From the NCBI RefSeq assembly GCF_002179965.1, contig NZ_NGUQ01000035.1, forward strand, positions 62,001 through 126,000: DNA of 64,000 nt, read 5' to 3'. Position 1 is the stretch's first letter, and each line of letters begins with the position of its first letter. This stretch comes from Pandoraea sp. PE-S2T-3. Its GTDB lineage: Bacteria; Pseudomonadota; Gammaproteobacteria; Burkholderiales; Burkholderiaceae. A program made the translations under genes and the position numbers. The notes below the pieces were generated by a model. It was not told where the DNA came from. It did no database searches and saw nothing but the letters and a program-made list of their open reading frames with translations. Shown in pieces: positions 1 to 10,073 of the stretch.

Positions 1-24
1 ATGCACGATGCGTGCACCCTCTTT

Positions 25-48
25 GGTTACCAAACGTGACATTGGTAA
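25..48. repeat. Inverted repeat at left window edge
   Basis: An 8-bp perfect inverted repeat (GTTACCAA, 8-nt loop, TTGGTAAC) lies just beyond the stop codon of the leftward diguanylate cyclase gene. It could be a 3'-end hairpin for that gene, but no T-run follows on the minus strand, so it is not a clear intrinsic terminator. It could also belong to a gene left of the window. Confidence 0.35.
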
Positions 49-72
49 CGGCGCCGGAATACTGCGAACCGC

Positions 73-1656
73 TTAGAACACCCAGCAGCGATCGCGTCCG
101 GCGCGCTTGGCACGATAGAGCGCCATATCGGCGCGCTCGACCATATTCATCGGCGAATCTTCATCCTGCCATTCGGTGATACCGAAGCTCGCCGAGAAGC
201 GCAGCGGCGGCTCGCTGCCTTCGAGCGACTCGCGCTTGCAACGCTCGCGGATACGGTCGGCCACACGCAGCGCGTCGCGCTCGCTCGCCCCCGGCAGCAA
301 AATCGCAAACTCTTCGCCACCGATGCGCCCGATCAGATCGTCACCTCGCAGCGTCGACGAACAGACCAGCACGAAGCGGCACAGCACCTGATCGCCGATC
401 GCGTGCCCGTAGGTGTCGTTGATTGACTTGAAGTGGTCGAGATCGGCCACGATCAGGCTCATCGGTTCATTCTTGCGCTGTGCCGCCTCCAGCAACTGAT
501 CGAAGCGGTGGAAGAAGTAACGGCGCGTGAGACTGCCGGTCAGTTCGTCGTAGCTCGCCTCGAAGGCCAACTGGTTGTTTGCGGCGCGCAATTCCTCGTT
601 CGACTGACGCGTCTGCCGGTGCAGTGTGCGCTCGCGCCAATAGATGCGCCCGGCCATCATCAGGATGATTACGCCGCCCAGGTACAGCAGGAAGCACAAC
701 GCGAAATCCTTCGCGTGCTGGCGAGTCAGGCTCTCCCACGCGTCGACGTTTTCCACCGCGTAGACGGTCAGATCGTTGCTCGAACTCGCGCGCGTGGTAA
801 TGACAAACGGCTTGTGGAACTCGTCGAATTCCGACATTTGGTCGAGCAGTTCCTGCGGCACCCAGGCGTTGGCACGGCCCGGTGCCCGCTTGAACGGAAA
901 GATGGGCATCCGCGAGAAATCGTTGCGCTGGTAAAGCGCCTGCCGCTCGGGCTCGGACAGCCCGCCGAGTTTGCCATCGAGCATGAAACGGTTTTCGAAG
1001 CGCGGATCGTTGGCCATGATGACCACGCCGTTGCCGTCGGTGATGAAGGACTCGCCGTTAGCGACCCAGTGACGCAGGCGTGCCAGCCCGATCTTGGTCA
1101 TCACCACGCCGATGAGAATGCCTTCGCGATATACCGGCGCACTGAAATAGAGGCCGGGGGCCTGATGCTCCCAACCCGCCGCGTAACTTTCGAAGCGTGC
1201 GCCCAGAATGGCGTTAGTGAAGTACGGCATTCCCGCCGCCGATTGCCCGACGGGCGAAGGGGTATCGCGGAAATTGCTCGCGGCTACGCAAACGCCCCGC
1301 GTGTCGATGACCCACACCCGGTCGACGCCGAAATAGCCCTGCGCCGATTGCAGGAAGTCGTTGGCACGCGCCACGACGTCGGGTGCGCTCGCCGGCCCGT
1401 TGGCCGGGCGCAGCACGTCGCGCAGCAGGTCCACTTCGGCCAGCGTCGACGGAATCGCCCTCACCATGGACAAATCCGTGTTGATGGCGTGAATCATGCC
1501 GTCGGCCACGCGATCGGCCACGGTCTGCCCGGCCTCCACGCTCTGCGCGAGCTTATCGCCAACCAACGAGGTGGCGGTCCGGTCCGCCGCGACCCAGCAG
1601 GCGACCAGCACGCCAACCGCAACGCAGGCGGCATAAAGCCAATGCCGTATCCTCAT
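73..1656 (-). CDS. Membrane-bound diguanylate cyclase with periplasmic sensor region
   Basis: A 527-residue protein with a transmembrane segment at about 5-24, a periplasmic Cache-like sensor region (about 35-300), a second transmembrane segment near 318-336, a short linker and a C-terminal GGDEF domain. The signature is intact GGEEF (446-450). An RGDD inhibitory I-site lies exactly five residues before it (437-440), so cyclic-di-GMP synthesis with product feedback is expected. There is no EAL domain. The periplasmic ligand cannot be read from sequence. The gene is followed on the same strand-sense side by another cyclic-di-GMP gene but is separated from it by 461 bp with its own candidate promoter. 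Confidence 0.9.
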   Translation of the reverse strand: MRIRHWLYAACVAVGVLVACWVAADRTATSLVGDKLAQSVEAGQTVADRVADGMIHAINTDLSMVRAIPSTLAEVDLLRDVLRPANGPASAPDVVARANDFLQSAQGYFGVDRVWVIDTRGVCVAASNFRDTPSPVGQSAAGMPYFTNAILGARFESYAAGWEHQAPGLYFSAPVYREGILIGVVMTKIGLARLRHWVANGESFITDGNGVVIMANDPRFENRFMLDGKLGGLSEPERQALYQRNDFSRMPIFPFKRAPGRANAWVPQELLDQMSEFDEFHKPFVITTRASSSNDLTVYAVENVDAWESLTRQHAKDFALCFLLYLGGVIILMMAGRIYWRERTLHRQTRQSNEELRAANNQLAFEASYDELTGSLTRRYFFHRFDQLLEAAQRKNEPMSLIVADLDHFKSINDTYGHAIGDQVLCRFVLVCSSTLRGDDLIGRIGGEEFAILLPGASERDALRVADRIRERCKRESLEGSEPPLRFSASFGITEWQDEDSPMNMVERADMALYRAKRAGRDRCWVF

Positions 1657-1676
1657 CCGAAAATCAAACGCTCGTT

Positions 1677-1705
1677 CTAATATTTTTCACTTGTTACGTT
1701 GGCAA
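1677..1705 (-). promoter_or_regulatory. Candidate promoter of the diguanylate cyclase
   Basis: On the minus strand TTGCCA and TATTAG are separated by exactly 17 bp, about 20 bp before the ATG of the diguanylate cyclase. The predicted 5' leader would be short. No strong Shine-Dalgarno sequence is visible, so the call rests only on the hexamers and position. Confidence 0.4.
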
Positions 1706-2117
1706 AGCGGTTCGCCTAAATTGATCGCGCTTCTGTCTTTCCCCGGACAGAAGTTCTGGTCGCGACCGGCATCCGATGCGCCGGCAAATACCTGCCAATT
1801 CTGGTCTGCGCGTCTAACTCTTTTCCCCGTTCCCGATCCTCGGCTTGTCGCGCCCCGTGCCTCCGGATCCTTGCTGCAAACTATTCTCCACCCCGACAAT
1901 TGCAGGCTGTTGACAGTCTGCCGTGATCATTCTCGTGGTCTGCTTCCGGTGGTCTTCTTGCGTTCCGCTTGCGCTCTCTTTATCTGGCGAAGTCCCGCTA
2001 ATTCTATAGCACTCCGACGGTCTGCCAGAACCAAAGACTACCAAAACACCGACTTATTACGAATCCCTATTTAATCTATTAACTAGAAAGGTTCGGCCTT
2101 TATCATTTCCGCTTCCT
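1706..2117. other. Intergenic region between two cyclic-di-GMP genes
   Basis: About 410 bp without a convincing gene. It is less GC-rich than its surroundings, most clearly at 1990-2117. Open frames here show no recognisable family and no good ribosome binding site. A TGC-TATAGA extended -10-like element occurs on the minus strand near 2000. I see no tRNA, known riboswitch or clear terminator. A weak AAAGG/CCTTT hairpin near 2090 follows the stop of the downstream EAL gene but lacks a T-run. Confidence 0.5.
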
Positions 2118-4391
2118 TTATCCGCAAATACCGAAACGCTCAATTACCGATTCCATCTGTTCGATTTCCACCGGCCGGGAAAACCAGTAGCCCTGAGCTG
2201 CCAACGGAACAAAGTGACGCAGCCACGCCAGTTGCCGTTCGTTCTCCACACCCTCGACGATCAACTCGATACCCAGCGAGCGCGCGATGTTCACGATGTT
2301 CGAGATCATCAGGCACGAGCGCGACGAGTCGGGAATCGATTCGACAAAAGACCGGTCGACCTTGAGCGTGTCGACGGCAAAGCGCGTCAGATAGGATAAC
2401 GACGAATAACCGGTACCGAAGTCGTCGAGCGCAATACGCACGCCGGTGCGCTTGAGCTGGTTGATCTTCGACTCGACCAGCGCCGGGTTCTTGACCATCA
2501 CCGACTCGGTGATTTCCAGCTCCAGACGGCTGGGCCCGATGTCATATTCGCGGACGTAGCGTTCGACCAGCTCGCAGATATCACCACGCCAGAACTGCAC
2601 CGATGAGACGTTCACCGCGAGGCGCAGCGATGCCATCGGCGTATCGCGCCATGCGGCCAGTTGCCGGCAGGCCTGCGCCAAAGCGAATTCACCGATGGCG
2701 ACAATCTGGCCCGTCGTCTCGGCCAGCGGGATGAATTCCCCCGCAGCAATCACGCCACGCTCGGGGTGACGCCACCGGATCAACGCCTCCATACCGCAGA
2801 TGCAATCGGACTCAAGCGCGACGATCGGCTGATACGCCAGGAAAAACTCACCGTTGGCGAGCGCTTGCTCCATCTGACGCTCCCACACCACTAACTGATG
2901 CGCCTGATACGTCATCTGTTGCGAGTACACCCTCACGACGCTCTTGCCCGCCTCTTTCGCGGAATACATGGCCAGGTCGGCCTTCTTGATGAGATCGGCT
3001 TCGGTTTCCTCCGGCTTGGACCAGAAGGTCACGCCGATACTCGCGTGCAGCGCAAACGACGTGCTGTCAGCCACCATCGGTGCCTTCAAAACGGCAAGCA
3101 GGGCCTCGGCGAGCGGCTCGGCTTGGGTCACCGCCTCGTCGCCCCGCAACACCACCATGAACTCGTCGCCGGCGAAGCGCGCCAACAAGGCGTCGGGCGG
3201 CACGCGCGCGATAAAGCGCTCCGCCACCTGCCGGATGATCTCATCACCCTGCGCATGCCCCAGGGTGTCGTTCACGCTCTTGAAGTTGTCCAGATCAATA
3301 TGCAGCAAGGCCACTTTGCCGACACCGCCCGTATCGGCCAGGTCGTTTCGTAACGATTCCATCAATGCGTAGCGATTCGGCAACCCGGTCAGCGCATCGT
3401 AGGAAATCAGGCGCGTGAGTTGCTGATCGCGACCAATCAGGCGTTGCATCAGATAGGCAATGAGTGCGAAGAACACCACCAGTGCCACCGAGACGAACGT
3501 CGCCATCGTGAGATAGACACGCTCCACGTGACGATACTCAGCCAGTTCCTCATCCATCGACAGGCCAACCTGAACGGCCAGCGGATAGTCGCCGAGGTGG
3601 CGGTAAGCCACCACGCGTTCGACGCCGTCGATCGGGTCGCGCTGTACACCCGAGTTACGCTGTGCGGCCGGAAATGGCGGCAACTCGCCCGTCCCGGTCA
3701 CGGCCACCCCGGCGCCGGTACTGCGCGCAAGCAGCGTGCCATCGTCGGCGATGACGGCGATCTGACCGTACTGCCCGAGCACGGCGTTAGTGTAAAAGTC
3801 TGCGGTGAAGTAACTGGGCTCTTGCGAAACGACGACGACCCCGGCGAAGCTGCCATCCGGGTTATTCAGACGACGCGAGAATTGCAGCACCCACTTGCGT
3901 GACACGCGGCCGAATACGGGGTGACTGATGAAGAGGTTCTCGCTCGCATCGTCGAGATGAACGCGAAAGTGCTCGCGATCGGCAATGCTCACGCCGTTGC
4001 TACGCCCCGGGATGGTGGCGGCCGTGATGTTGCCTTTGGCGTCGGCCAGACTCACGAGCACCATGTGACGGTCGGCAACGATCCCCGCCTCCAGCGTCCC
4101 GTTCAGGCTGAACTCGCTGCGATGATGTTCGAACTCGAATTTGACGAAGCGGGTGATCTGGTCGACCTGACGGATGGCGCGCAAGGTCTGCTGTTCCAGC
4201 GCGCTGGCGACGGTCGACGCCGACGCAGCGGCGTCTCGCAGAATGGCCTTGTGTTCGAGGGAGATGCGCCACAGCACCGCTGTCCAGACGAGGACAAGGA
4301 TCAGGAAACCGAAAATCAGAATCGCGACGATTGAACGATAGGACGTCGTCCAGCGCCCTCGCCTCGCTCCCGTCGTGCTCGGTTCCACCAT
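2118..4391 (-). CDS. Bifunctional GGDEF-EAL sensor protein
   Basis: A 757-residue membrane protein with a transmembrane helix at about 20-42, a periplasmic double-Cache-like region, a second helix near 296-315, a GGDEF domain (about 330-490) and an EAL domain (about 505-745). The cyclase signature is AGDEF (407-411) rather than GGDEF; such variants can be active or can act only as GTP sensors. The EAL half looks catalytic: EALIRW (from 535), NVS, ELEITES, DDFGTGYSS, a KVD lysine and VEGVE are all present. The net activity is therefore probably cyclic-di-GMP breakdown, opposing the neighbouring GGEEF enzyme. The start is supported by AAGGAT about 8 nt upstream of the ATG. Confidence 0.9.
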   Translation of the reverse strand: MVEPSTTGARRGRWTTSYRSIVAILIFGFLILVLVWTAVLWRISLEHKAILRDAAASASTVASALEQQTLRAIRQVDQITRFVKFEFEHHRSEFSLNGTLEAGIVADRHMVLVSLADAKGNITAATIPGRSNGVSIADREHFRVHLDDASENLFISHPVFGRVSRKWVLQFSRRLNNPDGSFAGVVVVSQEPSYFTADFYTNAVLGQYGQIAVIADDGTLLARSTGAGVAVTGTGELPPFPAAQRNSGVQRDPIDGVERVVAYRHLGDYPLAVQVGLSMDEELAEYRHVERVYLTMATFVSVALVVFFALIAYLMQRLIGRDQQLTRLISYDALTGLPNRYALMESLRNDLADTGGVGKVALLHIDLDNFKSVNDTLGHAQGDEIIRQVAERFIARVPPDALLARFAGDEFMVVLRGDEAVTQAEPLAEALLAVLKAPMVADSTSFALHASIGVTFWSKPEETEADLIKKADLAMYSAKEAGKSVVRVYSQQMTYQAHQLVVWERQMEQALANGEFFLAYQPIVALESDCICGMEALIRWRHPERGVIAAGEFIPLAETTGQIVAIGEFALAQACRQLAAWRDTPMASLRLAVNVSSVQFWRGDICELVERYVREYDIGPSRLELEITESVMVKNPALVESKINQLKRTGVRIALDDFGTGYSSLSYLTRFAVDTLKVDRSFVESIPDSSRSCLMISNIVNIARSLGIELIVEGVENERQLAWLRHFVPLAAQGYWFSRPVEIEQMESVIERFGICG

Positions 4392-4474
4392 AGGTCGAGA
4401 TCCTTTCAGCCATCGCGCCCCCGCTCGATGGTCGATGTTGGCCCGGAATGTTCAGAGGATCCAACGGGTGGCGA

Positions 4475-4502
4475 ATGATATCGCCGCCATGTTTTCCGGC
4501 AA
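4475..4502 (-). promoter_or_regulatory. Candidate promoter of the GGDEF-EAL gene
   Basis: TTGCCG and TATCAT with a 16-bp spacer on the minus strand, 84-111 bp before the start codon. Only hexamer similarity and position support it. The rest of the 329-bp gap (4392-4720) shows no gene, tRNA or clear terminator. Confidence 0.3.
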
Positions 4503-4720
4503 GTGTAAGACAATCGGCCCGGCCCTGAAAGCCGTTCCACGTCACTCAATCGGGGGATGTTTATCGCGCATCCGGATACTTGCCGTGTCGATTTTGCCAC
4601 CGGCGAGCGCAGCCCCGCCGTAACGGCGTCTCTTATCTCGGATTACGGAGTTTTCGGCGTTCGCTGCATCGGGAGAATCCCGGAGACAGACGCGTTACAG
4701 GGAAAGCGCTGACGCGGAGT

Positions 4721-5116
4721 TCAGGGCTTCAGCAGATCGATGACCGCTTCGAGCTTGCGGCGCAGATCGTCCACGTCGAAACCGGTCTCGGCATCGTCCG
4801 CGCCCGCCTCGGTGGCAGCGCGTGCCGCCGCAGCAACGGCGTTGCGAGCACCGCGCGGCGTGTCGGCTTCAAGCCGGTTGCGCGCCCCGTTGATGGTGAA
4901 GCCCTGCTCATAGAGCAACTCCCGGATACGCCGGATCAGCAGGACTTCATGATGTTGGTAGTACCGTCGATTGCCGCGGCGTTTGACCGGGCGAAGTTGC
5001 GTGAACTCCTGCTCCCAGTAGCGCAGCACGTGCGGCTTGACACCACACAACTCGCTCACTTCACCGATGGTGAAGTAACGCTTGGCGGGAATCGGCGGCA
5101 AGGCAACGTGATCCAT
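4721..5116 (-). CDS. MerR-family regulator at the end of the pheST-ihfA operon
   Basis: A 131-residue protein. Residues 13-80 form a MerR-type winged helix (FTIGEVSELCGVKPHVLRYWEQEF, with the RYW motif), followed by an Ala-rich stretch and a short acidic C-terminal helix. There is no effector domain of the metal- or drug-binding MerR type, and no conserved cysteines in the usual places. It lies 65 bp behind ihfA on the same strand. In related genera this small MerR protein closes the same operon, so co-transcription is likely. Its target is unknown. Confidence 0.88.
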   Translation of the reverse strand: MDHVALPPIPAKRYFTIGEVSELCGVKPHVLRYWEQEFTQLRPVKRRGNRRYYQHHEVLLIRRIRELLYEQGFTINGARNRLEADTPRGARNAVAAAARAATEAGADDAETGFDVDDLRRKLEAVIDLLKP

Positions 5117-5181
5117 CGCGGCGTCAGCGTGTTTGAACGACAGTTAGGATACGGCCGCCACAGAAAGCGGCGGCCGGGGAC

Positions 5182-5574
5182 TTACTTGCTCAGTACGCCA
5201 GACTCCACCATCGACTTGAGCTTCTGACTGGCGTGGAAGGTCACGACACGACGGGCGGCGATCGGAATCGCCTCCCCCGTCTTCGGATTGCGGCCCGGGC
5301 GTTGCGGCTTGTCGCGCAACTGGAAGTTACCGAAGCCGGAGAGCTTGACGCTATCACCCGATTCGAGCGCATCGCGGATCGATTCGAAAAACGCTTCGAC
5401 CATATCCTTGGCCTCGCGCTTGTTCAGACCCACGTGCTCGAACAACAACTCGGCCAGTTCGGCCTTGGTCAGCGTCGGCGCTTCGGTGCCGACTTCATTC
5501 ACTTCGCTACGACCCAGCGCGATTCGCTGCGCCGCGAGCATGGCTTCAAATTCACCAGGATTCATTTCGTTCAT
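5182..5574 (-). CDS. ihfA: Integration host factor alpha subunit
   Basis: A 130-residue HU/IHF-family DNA-bending protein that pairs with IhfB. The core (about residues 35-125) carries the family signature [22 protein letters not shown], including the DNA-intercalating Pro and the beta-arm. The N-terminus is about 30 residues longer than the E. coli protein, as is usual in Burkholderiales homologues. The chosen ATG is at 5574; a GTG three codons upstream (5583) and an ATG at residue 12 are alternatives, and none has a strong ribosome binding site. It follows pheT by about 60 bp, the conserved position for ihfA. Confidence 0.95.
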   Translation of the reverse strand: MNEMNPGEFEAMLAAQRIALGRSEVNEVGTEAPTLTKAELAELLFEHVGLNKREAKDMVEAFFESIRDALESGDSVKLSGFGNFQLRDKPQRPGRNPKTGEAIPIAARRVVTFHASQKLKSMVESGVLSK

Positions 5575-5635
5575 ACGTCCCACGCGATGGCGATGACAGT
5601 GCGATAAACCACTCGCAACCAGACTCTACAATGCT

Positions 5636-8077
5636 TTACGCGCGCAAACGTGCGCCGAACGCGTCTCCAACCCGTTGTACCAACGCAGCGACAGCGCGCT
5701 CGACGGTCTCGTCCTGGAGGGTACCCGAGGGGTCTTGCAGAGTAACACGAAACGCCAGGCTTTTGTCTTGCGCGCCAAGCGATCCCGATGCTGCGCCGGC
5801 CTTCGGACGGAACTCGTCAAACAGGCGCACGGACTGCATCACGCTGCATGCCGGGTCGTCCTCACGTGCCGCCAGCATCGCGTCGATCAGCGGCTGCACC
5901 GCCTGCGATTGCGACACCACGAGTGCGAGGTCTCGCGTGACCGGCGGGAACTTCGAGATCTCCTCGTAGCTCGCCACATCGCGCGCGAACAGCGCTTCCG
6001 CTTCGATCTCGAACAGCACCGGTGCGTGCGGCAGATCGTACTTCTGCTGCCAACGCGGATGCAGTTCCCCCACGAAGCCGACGCGCTTGCCGTCCACTTC
6101 GATGGCCGCGCTACGTCCCGGATGCAACGCCGGATGCTCGGCCTTCACAAAGCGTGCCGAGCGCGGTGCGAGCAGCGCTTCGAGATCGCCCTTCACATCG
6201 AAGAAGTCGACCTGACGCGATGCGGCGCCCCATTGCTCGTCGAACACGGGACCGTATGCGAGAGCCGCCACAGTCACCGGCTGGCGATAGCCGCCCACCG
6301 TCAGCTCACCCGATGCCACCGTGTTGTCGCGGTGGTACGTGCGGCCGATTTCGAACACGCGAACGCGCGATGCCTTGCGGTTCAGGTTGTAGCGCGTGGT
6401 GGCGATCAAGCTGCCGATGAGCGTGGAGCGCATCACGGCAAGGTGACTCGCGATCGGGTTGAGCAGCTTGATCGGGTTGTCGTTGCCGGCGAAATCGGCT
6501 TCCCACTCCACATCGACGAAGCTGAAGCCCACCGTCTCGTGATAGTCGCGTGCGGCAATGGCGTGACGCACCGCGTGTTGCGAGCGGCGGCCTTCCTGCG
6601 TCGGACGCATGGCGCTTGCCGCGACCGGCGGGTTGGCCGAAATGCGGTCGAAACCGTAGATGCGCGCGATTTCTTCGATCAGGTCTTCTTCGATTTCGAT
6701 GTCGAAGCGATACGACGGCGGCGTGACTTCGAACACACCGTCCTTCAGCGCGAACGGCAGACCGAGGCGCGTGAAGATCTCACCCATCTCCTGCTCGCTC
6801 ACGGGCACGCCGAGAATCTTGACGGCACGGGCCACACGCATCGTCACCGGCTTGCGCTCGGGCAGACGCGCCACCTGATCTTCCAGCGGGCCAGCCTGGC
6901 CGCCGCAAATTTCAAGCACGAGTTGCGTGGCGCGTTCCAGCGCACGCACGTTGCCGGCGAAGTCGACGCCGCGCTCGAAACGGTGCGACGCATCGCTCGT
7001 GAAGTTGTACTTGCGGGCGCGGCCCTGAATGGCTTGCGGGAAGAAGAAAGCACCTTCCAGGAAGATATTCTGCGTTTCCAGACCGGCCTTGGTCGAGTCG
7101 CCGCCCATGATGCCGGCCAGCCCGATCGGGCCGCTGGCGTCAGTAATGGCGAGCACGCTCTCGTCGAGCGTGACGGTTTGTTCGTTGAGCAGCTTGAGCG
7201 TTTCGCCCGCGCGGCCGAAGCGCACGTCGATACCGCCTTGCAGACGGTTCAGGTCGTACACGTGCAGCGGCTGGCCCAGTTCGAGCATCACGTAGTTGGT
7301 GATGTCGACCAGTGCCGAGATGCTGCGCTGACCGGCGCGCTCGAGGCGCTCGACCATCCAGCGCGGCGACGGCGCCGCAGCATTCACGTTGCGGATGATA
7401 CGGCCACCGAAACGACCGCAGCCTTCCGGCGAGCTGATCTTGACGGGGAACGTGTCGGTGATCGTCGACGGCTGCGCGCCTTGGCCCGGCAAATCTTTCA
7501 GCGGGGCGCCGGTGATCGCGGCCACTTCGCGCGCGACGCCGAGCAACGACAGGCAATCGGCCTTGTTCGGGGTGAGCTTCACGACGAAGACGGTGTCGTC
7601 CAGGTCGAGATACTCGCGGATGTTCATGCCGACCGGGGCATCTTCCGGCAGGATCATCAGACCGCCATGGTCTTCCGAGAGCTTGAGCTCACGGGCAGAA
7701 CACAGCATGCCGAAGCTTTGCACGCCGCGCAGTTTGCCGATCTTGATCTGGAACGGGGCCGCGCCGGGTTCTGCCGGCGGCAGTGCGGCGCCAACGGTGG
7801 CGCACGGCACTTTGATGCCCGGGGCAACGTTGGGCGCGCCGCACACGATAGTGAGCGTCTCGCCGGTGCCGGCATCCACCTGACACACATTCAGGCGGTC
7901 AGCATCCGGGTGACGGGCCACTTCGAGCACCTTGGCCACCACGACGCCGGTAAACGGCGGGGCAACGGGGTCGGTTTCCTCGACTTCGAGCCCGGACATC
8001 GTCAGGGCGTGCGCCAACGCGTCGGTCGACAGCTCTGGGTCGACCAGGGTACGCAGCCACGATTCAGAGAATTGCAT
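5636..8077 (-). CDS. pheT: Phenylalanyl-tRNA synthetase beta chain
   Basis: An 813-residue beta subunit of the alpha2-beta2 enzyme that charges tRNA-Phe. Domains in order: an EMAP-like tRNA-binding fold (about 40-150), the B3/B4 editing region (about 210-370), the DNA-binding-like B5 domain (about 400-475), the inactive synthetase-like core, and a C-terminal FDX-ACB anticodon-binding domain (about 720-812). Length is normal for the family. It lies 85 bp behind pheS and 52-61 bp before ihfA, the standard operon order. Confidence 0.97.
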   Translation of the reverse strand: MQFSESWLRTLVDPELSTDALAHALTMSGLEVEETDPVAPPFTGVVVAKVLEVARHPDADRLNVCQVDAGTGETLTIVCGAPNVAPGIKVPCATVGAALPPAEPGAAPFQIKIGKLRGVQSFGMLCSARELKLSEDHGGLMILPEDAPVGMNIREYLDLDDTVFVVKLTPNKADCLSLLGVAREVAAITGAPLKDLPGQGAQPSTITDTFPVKISSPEGCGRFGGRIIRNVNAAAPSPRWMVERLERAGQRSISALVDITNYVMLELGQPLHVYDLNRLQGGIDVRFGRAGETLKLLNEQTVTLDESVLAITDASGPIGLAGIMGGDSTKAGLETQNIFLEGAFFFPQAIQGRARKYNFTSDASHRFERGVDFAGNVRALERATQLVLEICGGQAGPLEDQVARLPERKPVTMRVARAVKILGVPVSEQEMGEIFTRLGLPFALKDGVFEVTPPSYRFDIEIEEDLIEEIARIYGFDRISANPPVAASAMRPTQEGRRSQHAVRHAIAARDYHETVGFSFVDVEWEADFAGNDNPIKLLNPIASHLAVMRSTLIGSLIATTRYNLNRKASRVRVFEIGRTYHRDNTVASGELTVGGYRQPVTVAALAYGPVFDEQWGAASRQVDFFDVKGDLEALLAPRSARFVKAEHPALHPGRSAAIEVDGKRVGFVGELHPRWQQKYDLPHAPVLFEIEAEALFARDVASYEEISKFPPVTRDLALVVSQSQAVQPLIDAMLAAREDDPACSVMQSVRLFDEFRPKAGAASGSLGAQDKSLAFRVTLQDPSGTLQDETVERAVAALVQRVGDAFGARLRA

Positions 8078-8162
8078 GGATCAGTTCGCTCGCAGTTAAG
8101 TCTTCACATCCGAGAGCCCGGCGGCAGCGGCTTGGCGCGCCAGCACAGGGCCGTCGACTTCA

Positions 8163-9176
8163 TTACATGAATTGGCGCAGGAAGCGCAGATCGTTCTCGT
8201 AGAACAGACGCAGATCCTGCACGCCATAGCGCAGCATCGTCAGACGCTCAAGGCCGGAGCCGAATGCGAAACCGATGTAGCGCTCGGGGTCGAGACCCAT
8301 GTTGCGCACCACGCTCGGATGCACCTGCCCCGAACCCGAAATCTCCAGCCACTTGCCGGCGTTCTTGCCGGTTTCGAATTGCATGTCGATCTCGGCGGAC
8401 GGTTCCGTGAACGGGAAGTACGACGGGCGGAAGCGCACCTGAATGTCGTCGCGCTCGAAGAACTTGCGCAGAAAATCGGTGTACACGCCCTTCAGGTCGG
8501 CAAAGCTGATGTCTTCGGCAATCCACAGGCCTTCGACCTGATGGAACATCGGCGAGTGCGTGGCATCGGAGTCGACGCGATAGGTCCGCCCCGGGGCGAT
8601 GACCTTGATCGGCGGCTTGTTCATGCGCGCGTAACGCACCTGCATCGGGCTGGTGTGCGTGCGCAGCAGCAACGGCTTGCCGGCATCGTCGTTACCTTCG
8701 ACATAGAAGGTGTCCTGCATCGAACGGGCCGGGTGGTTCTCCGGGCTGTTCAGGGCAGTGAAGTTGAACCAGTCGGTTTCGATCTCGGGGCCGTCGGCCA
8801 CGTCGAAGCCGATGGAACGGAAAATCTGTTCAACGCGCTCCCAGGTATTGAGCACGGGGTGCAGGCTACCGGCACCCAGACCGCGCCCGGGCAGCGTCAC
8901 GTCGATGGCCTCGGCGGACAGGCGCGCATCGAGCAGCGCATCGGCCATGGCTTGACGGCGCGCCTGCAAGGCGCCTTCGATCTGTTGCTTGGCCGCGTTG
9001 ATCCGTGCGCCTTCGCTCTTGCGGGCTTCGGGATCGAGCTTGCCGAGGCCTTTGAGCAACTCGGTCAATTGGCCGGTTTTGCCAAGAAAGCGGGCTTTCT
9101 CGTTTTCCAGCGCGGCGGCGTCGGGAGCGGCGGCGAACGCACGCTGCGCTTCGCTGACGATAAGTTCCAGATCCAT
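8163..9176 (-). CDS. pheS: Phenylalanyl-tRNA synthetase alpha chain
   Basis: A 337-residue class II catalytic subunit. An N-terminal coiled-coil arm (about 1-90) is followed by the catalytic core. The core includes the motif 2 region ([27 protein letters not shown], near 170-200) and the C-terminal motif 3 ([14 protein letters not shown], near 305-320). It heads the pheST part of the operon. An intrinsic terminator lies between rplT and pheS, so synthetase expression is probably partly uncoupled from the ribosomal protein genes upstream. Confidence 0.97.
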   Translation of the reverse strand: MDLELIVSEAQRAFAAAPDAAALENEKARFLGKTGQLTELLKGLGKLDPEARKSEGARINAAKQQIEGALQARRQAMADALLDARLSAEAIDVTLPGRGLGAGSLHPVLNTWERVEQIFRSIGFDVADGPEIETDWFNFTALNSPENHPARSMQDTFYVEGNDDAGKPLLLRTHTSPMQVRYARMNKPPIKVIAPGRTYRVDSDATHSPMFHQVEGLWIAEDISFADLKGVYTDFLRKFFERDDIQVRFRPSYFPFTEPSAEIDMQFETGKNAGKWLEISGSGQVHPSVVRNMGLDPERYIGFAFGSGLERLTMLRYGVQDLRLFYENDLRFLRQFM

Positions 9177-9240
9177 ATGCTACAGGCTCAAGTTAGGCGG
9201 TCGAATGGCCGCATGTACATGCAAAAAAGCAGTCGAAAAA

Positions 9241-9267
9241 CAAAAGGGGGCTCCGATGAGAGCCCCC
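9241..9267 (-). terminator. Intrinsic terminator or attenuator between rplT and pheS
   Basis: On the minus strand an 8-bp GC-rich stem (GGGGGCTC / GAGCCCCC, 6-nt loop) is followed at once by TTTTGTTTTT. It lies 48 nt after the rplT stop codon and about 70 nt before pheS. In E. coli the matching position holds the pheST attenuator with its Phe-rich leader peptide. Here no leader peptide precedes the hairpin, so this may be a plain partial terminator. Confidence 0.75.
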
Positions 9268-9314
9268 TCCTGGCGAATGGCGCGCGGTAAAACGCGCTAT
9301 ACGCTAACTACAGC

Positions 9315-9674
9315 TTAGGCTGCGACGGCGGCTTTCACCTGGGCGACAACCGCGGCAAATGCCGGCTTGTCGTTGATGGCCATGTCGGACAGCACCTTAC
9401 GGTCGAGTTCGATCGAGGCCTTCTTCAGACCAGCGATAAACACGCTGTAGGTCATACCGTGCTGACGCACACCTGCATTGATACGCGCAATCCACAAGGC
9501 GCGGAACACGCGCTTCTTGTTACGGCGATCGCGATAGGCGTATTGCCCAGCGCGCATAACCGCTTGCTTGGCGATGCGGAAGACGTTATTGCGGCGGCCG
9601 CGGAAACCCTTGGCTGCTGCGATGACTTTCTTATGGCGGGCCCGTGCAGTGACCCCACGTTTGACTCGAGGCAT
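9315..9674 (-). CDS. rplT: 50S ribosomal protein L20
   Basis: A 119-residue, very basic protein beginning [16 protein letters not shown], the hallmark N-terminus of L20, with the long RNA-binding helix following. L20 is an early assembly protein of the large subunit and in E. coli represses its own operon. It lies 25 bp behind rpmI. A classical ribosome binding site (GGAGAG) precedes the ATG. Confidence 0.97.
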   Translation of the reverse strand: MPRVKRGVTARARHKKVIAAAKGFRGRRNNVFRIAKQAVMRAGQYAYRDRRNKKRVFRALWIARINAGVRQHGMTYSVFIAGLKKASIELDRKVLSDMAINDKPAFAAVVAQVKAAVAA

Positions 9675-9699
9675 ATTTCTCTCCTATCTAAGTCGGGGT

Positions 9700-9897
9700 T
9701 TAAGCGAAGGGCAGCATTGCGCGTACGGAGTTCATATCAGACTCATGAACGCCGACGGCACCGCGCAGGTGACGCTTATTCTTGGTGGACTTCTTCGTCA
9801 AAATGTGACGCTTGAAAGCCTGACCACGCTTAACGGTACCGCCCGGACGCACGCGAAAGCGCTTCTTGGCACCGCTCTTGGTTTTCATCTTAGGCAT
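9700..9897 (-). CDS. rpmI: 50S ribosomal protein L35
   Basis: A 65-residue basic protein starting [16 protein letters not shown], typical of L35. A longer frame begins 10 codons upstream at 9927, but those residues ([10 protein letters not shown]) do not match the family. CGGAG before the chosen ATG at 9897 supports the shorter form. It precedes rplT in the conserved infC-rpmI-rplT block. Confidence 0.96.
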   Translation of the reverse strand: MPKMKTKSGAKKRFRVRPGGTVKRGQAFKRHILTKKSTKNKRHLRGAVGVHESDMNSVRAMLPFA

Positions 9898-10073
9898 GAA
9901 AAACTCCGAGGTTTTTAACATGATCACAGGTGTGACGCCAAAATCGCGCCCCTTGTAGAACCCGGGATCACTTGTGTTCAGGGCCTGACTGCACCCTGTA
10001 TCGCTACCGCGACCCTCTCGGGCCGCAGTGCAATTCTTTAATGCCCGGCAGTGTCAGTCGACACCGCCGCGGC
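9898..10073 (-). promoter_or_regulatory. infC-rpmI intergenic leader, possible L20 autoregulation region
   Basis: A 176-nt gap inside an otherwise tight operon. It contains a hairpin near 10047-10068 (GGC-GTGTC against GACAC-GCC) and further complementary segments (TGCAC/GTGCA type). In E. coli the equivalent position holds the structure through which L20 represses rpmI-rplT translation. The position suggests the same role here, but I cannot align the structure by eye. Confidence 0.35.

Noticed and set aside
5675-8170. A very long open frame antisense to pheT (about 830 codons)
   Set aside because: It mirrors the codon pattern of pheT, is His/Arg/Ala-rich and matches no family. High-GC genes often give such antisense frames. 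The same applies to the frame antisense to relA (12951-15263).
9177-9236. A Phe-rich mini-frame before pheS (TTG start, four Phe in 16 codons), resembling a pheM leader peptide
   Set aside because: Its Phe codons come from the T-run of the preceding terminator, and no terminator follows the frame, so it cannot work as a classical attenuator leader.
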